This document shows positions 58,047 through 64,000 of a stretch of DNA of 64,000 nt, in pieces (position 1 is the stretch's first letter; every line of letters begins with the position of its first letter). The position numbers were made by a program, and so were the translations under genes. The DNA lies in the NCBI GenBank assembly GCA_013373175.1, contig JABXII010000008.1, forward strand, positions 62,001 to 126,000, written 5' to 3'. This stretch comes from Campylobacteraceae bacterium. GTDB taxonomy: Bacteria; Campylobacterota; Campylobacteria; Campylobacterales; Arcobacteraceae. The notes under the pieces were generated by a model. It was given only the letters and a program-made list of their open reading frames with translations. It was not told where the DNA came from and did not search any database.

Positions 58047-60113
58047 TTGGCTTTTATTACTGATGATTATTATAGAGACTTATTTGAAAATGCACCTACT
58101 CCTATGTTTATAATTGATGATGGATTAATCGTAGAAGCAAATGATGCAATGGCAAAGGTCTTTAAAGTTAAATCAAAAGAAGAGATGTATAAATTACATC
58201 CCTCTCAATTATCACCAAAATATCAAGCAGATGGCAAAACTTCTGAAGAAAAAGCAGACGAATTACTTGCAAAATGTTTAAAGCAAGGGTTTATTCAATT
58301 TGAATGGTTACATAAAGACTTAGAAAATAAAGAGTTTTTAGTTGAAGTTACTGTAAAATCAGTGATTATAAATCAAAAGCAAATGTTTTATGCAACTTTT
58401 AGAGATATTACTAAAGAAAAAGATTATGAAAAAAATTTACTAAAGAAAAATGAAAAGTTAGAAAATAAGAATAAATATTTTGCTGAAATAAATAAGATAC
58501 TAAAAACAGATCATCAATGGGAACAACTTATTGATAAGATTTTTTTACTTGAAGAGTTTAGAAAAGCTTTAGATGAAAGTTCTATTGTTTCCAAAACTGA
58601 TCGAAAAGGTATTATTACATATGTAAATGATAACTTTTGCAAAATTTCTGGATATGAAAGAGAAGAGTTATTAGGTCAAAGTCATAATATAATTAGACAC
58701 CCTAATACAAAAAAAGAGTTTTTTAAAAACCTTTGGGAAAAAATTACAAATAAAGAAGTATTCAAAGGTATAATCGAAAATAGAAAGAAAAATGGTGACT
58801 CTTATTTTGTTGACACAACAATTGTCCCTATTTTAAATAAAAATGATGAAATAGTAGAGTTTATTGGTATAAGAAATGACTTAACTGCAGTTTTTGAAAA
58901 AGATAAATTAATCTATGAGCAGTTTACAGATGATTTAACTTCTTTGCCAAATAGACAAAGATTATTAGATGATATTAAGAAACTTGTAAATCCTAAATTA
59001 GCTTTAATTAATATAGATAGATTCAAGGATATTAATGACGCTTATGGTTTTGAAATAGGGGATAAAATACTTAAAACCCTTTCAATAAGATTAATTCAAT
59101 ATAAATCAACAAACTTAAAAGTTTATAGGCTCTCTGGAGATGTCTTTGGATTATTAGCTTATGGGAATATTTCAGAAAAAGAGTTATTAAAAACCACAGA
59201 TAGTATTATTCATAACCCTTTATTCCAAAAATATATAGTAGGTGACTATGAATTTGATATCTCTTATACTGCTGGTATAGCTGGACATGAAGATAAGCTT
59301 TTAACTCAAGCTGAAGTTGCTTTACAATGGGCAAAACAAACACATAAAGATATTGTATTATTTGATGAAAATATGCCTGCCTATAAAGAGTTAAGAGAAA
59401 ATATAGAGTTAACAAAACAGATAAAAAATGCAATTGAAAATGATAATATTTTAATCTATGGTCAAAAGATTGTTTGCAATACATCAAGTGATTATAAATA
59501 TGAAACTTTAATGAGATTAAAACTAGAAGATGGGACTATTGTTTCACCTTTTAAGTTTTTAAATCATGCAAAAAAAGCAAGATTATATCCTTTGATGACA
59601 AGAATTGTCATAGATAAAGCTTGTAATTATTTTAAAGACAAAGATGAAGAGTTTTCTATTAATCTAATGATTGAAGATATTAAAGATAGAAAAACTATTG
59701 ATTATCTTGTTTCTAAATTAAAAGAGACAAATACTGCCCATAAACTTACTCTGGAAATAGTTGAATCAGAAGAGATAGAAAAATTTGAGGAAGTTGGAGA
59801 GTTTATTAAAGAAATGCATAAACTTGGTTGTAAAGTTGCAATTGATGATTTTGGTACTGGATACTCTAACTTTGAATACATTATTCAATTAAAAGTAGAT
59901 ATTTTAAAAATTGATGGTTCCTTAATTAAAAATATTCATATCAATGATAACTTAAGACTCACTGTTTCTACAATTGTAAATTTTGCAAAAGTTTTAAATA
60001 TTCAAACAGTAGCAGAATTCATTCATAATAAAGAGGTTGATGATATAGTTAAATCTTTAAAAATTGATTATTCCCAAGGATTTTATCATCATGAACCAGA
60101 GTTATTAAACTAA
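58047..60113 (+). CDS. PAS-PAS-(degenerate GGDEF)-EAL protein, TTG start
   Basis: PAS 'DYYRDLFENAPTPMFIID' and 'NIIRHPNTKKEFFKNLWEKI'; GGDEF site reads SGDVF; EAL region 'AIDDFGTGYSNFEYIIQLKVDILKIDGSLI'. Confidence 0.92.
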   Translation: MAFITDDYYRDLFENAPTPMFIIDDGLIVEANDAMAKVFKVKSKEEMYKLHPSQLSPKYQADGKTSEEKADELLAKCLKQGFIQFEWLHKDLENKEFLVEVTVKSVIINQKQMFYATFRDITKEKDYEKNLLKKNEKLENKNKYFAEINKILKTDHQWEQLIDKIFLLEEFRKALDESSIVSKTDRKGIITYVNDNFCKISGYEREELLGQSHNIIRHPNTKKEFFKNLWEKITNKEVFKGIIENRKKNGDSYFVDTTIVPILNKNDEIVEFIGIRNDLTAVFEKDKLIYEQFTDDLTSLPNRQRLLDDIKKLVNPKLALINIDRFKDINDAYGFEIGDKILKTLSIRLIQYKSTNLKVYRLSGDVFGLLAYGNISEKELLKTTDSIIHNPLFQKYIVGDYEFDISYTAGIAGHEDKLLTQAEVALQWAKQTHKDIVLFDENMPAYKELRENIELTKQIKNAIENDNILIYGQKIVCNTSSDYKYETLMRLKLEDGTIVSPFKFLNHAKKARLYPLMTRIVIDKACNYFKDKDEEFSINLMIEDIKDRKTIDYLVSKLKETNTAHKLTLEIVESEEIEKFEEVGEFIKEMHKLGCKVAIDDFGTGYSNFEYIIQLKVDILKIDGSLIKNIHINDNLRLTVSTIVNFAKVLNIQTVAEFIHNKEVDDIVKSLKIDYSQGFYHHEPELLN

Positions 60114-60186
60114 GTATATTTCTAAATGTATTTATAGTTTATTTTAGATATAATCGCCCAAAATCAAGAACAAAAAGGTTAATTTT

Positions 60187-61779
60187 ATGGTTCAAGTAGT
60201 AAATCTTAAAAAAGCATTTGGTCCAAGAGTGTTATTTCAAGATATCAATTTAAAACTAGATCAAGGGAAAAGATACGGTCTTATTGGTGCAAATGGTGCT
60301 GGTAAATCTACTTTTCTTAAGATTCTTTCTGGTGAAGATGAAGCAACAGAAGGTGAAGTACAAGTTCAAAATGGTAAAAAAGTTGGAACATTAAGCCAAA
60401 ACCAATTTGCATACGAAGAGTATTCTTTATTTGATACAGTTTTATTAGGAAACAAAAGATTATATGACGCAATAAAAGAAAAAGAAGAATTATATATGAG
60501 TCCTGAGTTTACTGATGAAGTAAATAACAGACTTGCAGAGTTAGAAATTGTTTGCGTTGAAGAAGACCCAACTTATGAGTATGATGTAAAAATTACAAAG
60601 ATTTTAGAAGATTTAGGTTTCCCTTCATCTCAACATACTGATTTAATGTCATCATTAACAGGTGGAGATAAATTCAAGATTCTTTTAGCACAGGTTTTAT
60701 ATCCAAAACCTGATGTATTATTCTTAGATGAGCCTACGAATAACTTAGATATTGAAACAATTGGATGGTTAGAAAACCAACTTCAACACCATGATGGTAC
60801 AATGGTTGTTATCTCTCACGATAGACACTTCTTAAATGCAGTATGTACACATATCTTAGATGTTGACTACAAACAAATTAGAGAGTTTACTGGTACTTAT
60901 GATGATTGGTATATTGCCTCAACTGTATTAGCAAAACAAGCTCAAGCAGATATGAGTAAAAAACAAAAAGAGAAAGAAGAACTTGAAAAATTCATTGCTA
61001 GATTCTCTGCAAATGCCTCAAAAGCAAAACAAGCTACTTCTAGACAAAAACAATTAGACAAGTTAGATATGGGGAAAATTGAAATTTCAAGTAGAAGAGA
61101 CCCTTCAATTATCTTTAGACAAAAAAGAGAAGTTGGTAAAGAGTTACTAACTGTTAAAAACATCTCTAAATCATATGATGAGCAAGTATTAAATGATATC
61201 TCTTTCTCAGTTGAAAAAGGTGATAAAATAGCACTAATTGGTCCAAATGGTATTGGTAAAACAACATTATGTGAAATCCTAGTAGGAAATGTTAAACCTG
61301 ATTCTGGAGAAGTTCATTGGGGTGCTACTATTCAAAATGGTTATTTCCCTCAAAATGCAACTGATATCATTAAAGGTGATATGACTTTATATGATTGGTT
61401 AAGAAGCTTTGATAGAGATGCAGATATCAATGAAATTAGAAACTGCCTAGGAAGAATGTTATTCAACGGTCAAGAGCAAGAGAAAAAAGTAGAGTCTTGT
61501 TCAGGGGGAGAAAAACATAGAATGTGGTTATCTAAAATTATGTTAGAACAACCAAACTTTATGGTACTTGATGAGCCTACAAACCACTTAGACTTAGAAG
61601 CAATTATTGCACTTGGAGAAGGATTGTTAGAATATCCTGGCTCTGTAATTTGTGTTTCTCACGATAGGGAATTATTAGACGCTTATGCAAATAGAATTAT
61701 TGCAATTCAAGAAGATGGTTCTATTCTTGATTTCAAAGGAACTTACGAAGAGTATATTGAGTCAAAAGAAGCTAAATAA
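60187..61779 (+). CDS. ABC-F family ATP-binding protein (YbiT-like)
   Basis: Two ABC cassettes 'GANGAGKST' and 'GPNGIGKTT', 'LFLDEPTNNLDIETI', 'VLDEPTNHLDLEAI'. Confidence 0.94.
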   Translation: MVQVVNLKKAFGPRVLFQDINLKLDQGKRYGLIGANGAGKSTFLKILSGEDEATEGEVQVQNGKKVGTLSQNQFAYEEYSLFDTVLLGNKRLYDAIKEKEELYMSPEFTDEVNNRLAELEIVCVEEDPTYEYDVKITKILEDLGFPSSQHTDLMSSLTGGDKFKILLAQVLYPKPDVLFLDEPTNNLDIETIGWLENQLQHHDGTMVVISHDRHFLNAVCTHILDVDYKQIREFTGTYDDWYIASTVLAKQAQADMSKKQKEKEELEKFIARFSANASKAKQATSRQKQLDKLDMGKIEISSRRDPSIIFRQKREVGKELLTVKNISKSYDEQVLNDISFSVEKGDKIALIGPNGIGKTTLCEILVGNVKPDSGEVHWGATIQNGYFPQNATDIIKGDMTLYDWLRSFDRDADINEIRNCLGRMLFNGQEQEKKVESCSGGEKHRMWLSKIMLEQPNFMVLDEPTNHLDLEAIIALGEGLLEYPGSVICVSHDRELLDAYANRIIAIQEDGSILDFKGTYEEYIESKEAK

Positions 61780-61801
61780 GCTTCTTTTCTCAATTTACAT
61801 A

Positions 61802-62272
61802 TTAATTTTTTGAGTGTTTTGAAGACATTCTAAACTCTCTTCTTTTTAGAGCATCGTTATATCTTCTTTTTTCATCTTCTGTTTCAGGTTCTAATTTTGG
61901 TACAGTAACAGGTGTACCTTCTTCATCAACTGCAACCATAGTAAAATAACAAACATTTGTGTTTTTTAGAGTATGGTCTTTTATATCTTCTGAAATTACT
62001 TTAATTCCAATTTCCATTGAAGTTCTACCTGAGTAGTTAACTGAAGCATGAAATGTTACTAATGAACCTATTTTGATAGGGTCCTTAAATAAAACCATAT
62101 CAACTGAAAGTGTTACAACATATGTTCCACAGTATCTTGCAGCACAAGCATAAGCTACATGATCAAGCATTTTCAGAATCTCTCCACCATGAACTGTATT
62201 TCCAGTGAAATTTGCTTTATCTGGTGTCATTAGCATTGTCATTGTTAATGATTTGTCTTTTCTTGTACTCAT
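61802..62272 (-). CDS. Acyl-CoA thioesterase (hotdog, YciA-like)
   Basis: 'NFTGNTVHGGEILKMLDHVAYACAARYCGTYVVTLSVDMVLFKDPIKIG'. Confidence 0.92.
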   Translation of the reverse strand: MSTRKDKSLTMTMLMTPDKANFTGNTVHGGEILKMLDHVAYACAARYCGTYVVTLSVDMVLFKDPIKIGSLVTFHASVNYSGRTSMEIGIKVISEDIKDHTLKNTNVCYFTMVAVDEEGTPVTVPKLEPETEDEKRRYNDALKRREFRMSSKHSKN

Positions 62273-62483
62273 CTTATAGCCTTATATAATTTACTAGTCT
62301 TATTATATGTAATAAAATAAAAATAAAAGACTGATTTATAAAAAAAACTTATTAGATATAAAAAACTATATAAAAAAGTAACATTTTAATTTCTGATAAA
62401 AATTTTAAAAAAGCATATTCTTTTAATACTATTTGAATACTATTAAGTGTTATAATAATTTTAATATATTAAAAGGATATCAT

Positions 62484-63269
62484 ATGAAACGAGTTTTTTA
62501 TCTATTTTTAATTTTTGGTATAAGTGCATTTGCGGTAGAACTTACTTTAGGTGTTGTTCCTCAACAAAGTCCTTTAAAACTATCAAATAAATGGAAAAAA
62601 ATAACTCAATATTTGCACGATGAAACAGGAATTAAAGTTATATTTAAAACCCAAAGGTCAATTCCTAGTTTTGAGAAAGTTTTATACTCTGGTGGGTATG
62701 ATATTGCTTATATGAATCCTTATCATTTTATAGTTGCTAATAAACAGCAAAATTATGAAGCATTTACAAGGGCAAATAAACAAATAGAAGGTATTTTACT
62801 TAGCAAAGATAAAAATTTCAAAGTAGATAAAAATTATTTAAAAGATAAAACATTTTTATTTCCTGCACCAAATGCTTTTGCCGCAACTTTACTTACAAAA
62901 TATGAGTTAAGAAAACTTTACAATTTTAATGTGGATAAAGATGCAAAAGTTTTATATGTAAATTCCCATGATTCTGTTTATAAAGGAGTTGCAAGAGAAG
63001 TTGGAGACATAGGTGGTGGAATAGTTAGAACATACAATAATTTTATAGATAAAAATGATAAAGAAAAAATATCTATTGTTTATAAAACAAATGCTTATCC
63101 AAGTCATCCAATTGCTGCTCATCCAAGAGTAAATAATGAGATAGTAAAAAAGTTACAAGATGCATTTTTAAATATGCCTAATGATTTAAAAAAAATCTTA
63201 AGTATAAAAAAGTTTATTAAAACTGATTCAAAAGAGTATGAAGTAATTAAAGAAGTTAAGTCAAATTAG
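62484..63269 (+). CDS. PhnD-like periplasmic phosphate/phosphonate-type substrate-binding protein
   Basis: Signal peptide MKRVFYLFLIFGISAFAVE; 'LGVVPQQSPLKLSNKWKKITQYLHDETGIKVIFKTQRSIPSFEKVLYSGGYDIAYMNPYHF'; start set to ATG 62484 with AAAAGGATATC. Confidence 0.9.
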   Translation: MKRVFYLFLIFGISAFAVELTLGVVPQQSPLKLSNKWKKITQYLHDETGIKVIFKTQRSIPSFEKVLYSGGYDIAYMNPYHFIVANKQQNYEAFTRANKQIEGILLSKDKNFKVDKNYLKDKTFLFPAPNAFAATLLTKYELRKLYNFNVDKDAKVLYVNSHDSVYKGVAREVGDIGGGIVRTYNNFIDKNDKEKISIVYKTNAYPSHPIAAHPRVNNEIVKKLQDAFLNMPNDLKKILSIKKFIKTDSKEYEVIKEVKSN

Positions 63270-63285
63270 TTGACAAAGGAAAGTC

Positions 63286-64000
63286 ATGTCATTTAAATAT
63301 AGATTCATTTTATCTTTTGTATTGCTAGAAATATTCTTTATTATGTTAATTGTATCAGTTAACTTTATTGCAATAAATAATTCTTCTAATAAACTAATAA
63401 AAGAGCAAATTGAGTCTAATATAACTTTTCTAGAAGAGATGTTAAAAGTTCCATTAAGTATTTATGATTTGGCAACTATAGATAATCTTTTGTATAAAAC
63501 TGAAGAGTTAAGTCATATTAATTCTATTGTAGTTTTAGATTCAAATAAAAGAGTTTTATCTGAAGTATATAATTTTCAACATTTTTCTTTAGAAGAGTTA
63601 ATTAAATTTCAAAAAGATTTTAAACATGAATTAGATGATGAGAATTATGAGATAAGATATAAAGAGATTAAAGAAGGAGAGACTCAATTAGGAAGTCTTT
63701 ATATAGTTTTTGACACTTCTGAAAATAAACAATTTATTTCAAAAAATATTAGAAATACACTTAGTATCATTTTTGTAGAAATACTTTTTTCTACTCTTCT
63801 TTCATATCTTATAGGGTCTAGATTAACAAGAATGCTAACAAACCTTTCTGATGTAGCAAAAGAGATTGGAGAAACAAAAACTCCAGAAATACCATATAGA
63901 AATAATAAAGATGAGATAGGGGTTTTAGCAAACTCTTTAAATAAAATGCAATATGATTTAAAAAATAGGCGAGAAAAACTAAAGCAGTTAACACAAAACC
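63286..64000 (+). CDS. Membrane sensor protein with HAMP domain (truncated at window end)
   Basis: ATG 63286 opens frame MSFKYRFILSFVLLEIFFIMLIVSVN... with two TMs and HAMP 'LTRMLTNLSDVAKEIGETKTPEIPYRNNKDEIGVLANSLNKMQYDL'; no stop before 64000, so absent from the ORF track. Confidence 0.85.
   Translation, partial: MSFKYRFILSFVLLEIFFIMLIVSVNFIAINNSSNKLIKEQIESNITFLEEMLKVPLSIYDLATIDNLLYKTEELSHINSIVVLDSNKRVLSEVYNFQHFSLEELIKFQKDFKHELDDENYEIRYKEIKEGETQLGSLYIVFDTSENKQFISKNIRNTLSIIFVEILFSTLLSYLIGSRLTRMLTNLSDVAKEIGETKTPEIPYRNNKDEIGVLANSLNKMQYDLKNRREKLKQLTQN

Noticed and set aside
1-64000. CRISPR array, tRNA or rRNA genes
   Set aside because: No regularly spaced direct repeats and no recognisable tRNA/rRNA signatures noticed; a tRNAscan/Infernal run would be needed to exclude small RNAs

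Overview
This is an AT-rich, gene-dense chromosomal window. Protein style and gene content look like Campylobacterota, probably the Arcobacter group (inference, not searched). I see about 70 credible genes and no rRNA, tRNA, CRISPR array or recognisable transposase. Left half (about 0-31 kb): an accessory, regulator-rich region with TetR, XRE, Crp, AraC, two MocR/PdxR and HxlR regulators, each next to small redox, transport or detoxification genes. Middle: a DctPQM TRAP transporter with UspA, thiI, a radical-SAM DNA-repair pair, and an nhaA plus two-component locus. Right half: uvsE-DUF2805-AarF, EAL, pdxH, thiDE, a tightly coupled CFA-synthase/DUF1365/FAD/SDR/MFS lipid operon, a PAS-GGDEF-EAL protein, an ABC-F ATPase, and a PhnD-like binding protein next to a HAMP sensor that runs off the window end. 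Strongest candidates for something undescribed: (1) an unannotated 25-codon membrane microprotein gene (40777..40854, -) downstream of the nhaA-linked two-component system. Its promoter shares an unusual spaced architecture (TGYCAAG-4-TGTCAAG-18-TTGACA) with the nhaA promoter, suggesting an MgrB-like feedback peptide or NhaA-associated peptide. (2) A locus made of an XRE regulator, repeated TTTATCCTATAGGATAAA palindromes, a degenerate histidine kinase that has lost its phospho-His, N-box and G-boxes, and an HBM-type chemoreceptor ending in a CheR-type pentapeptide.
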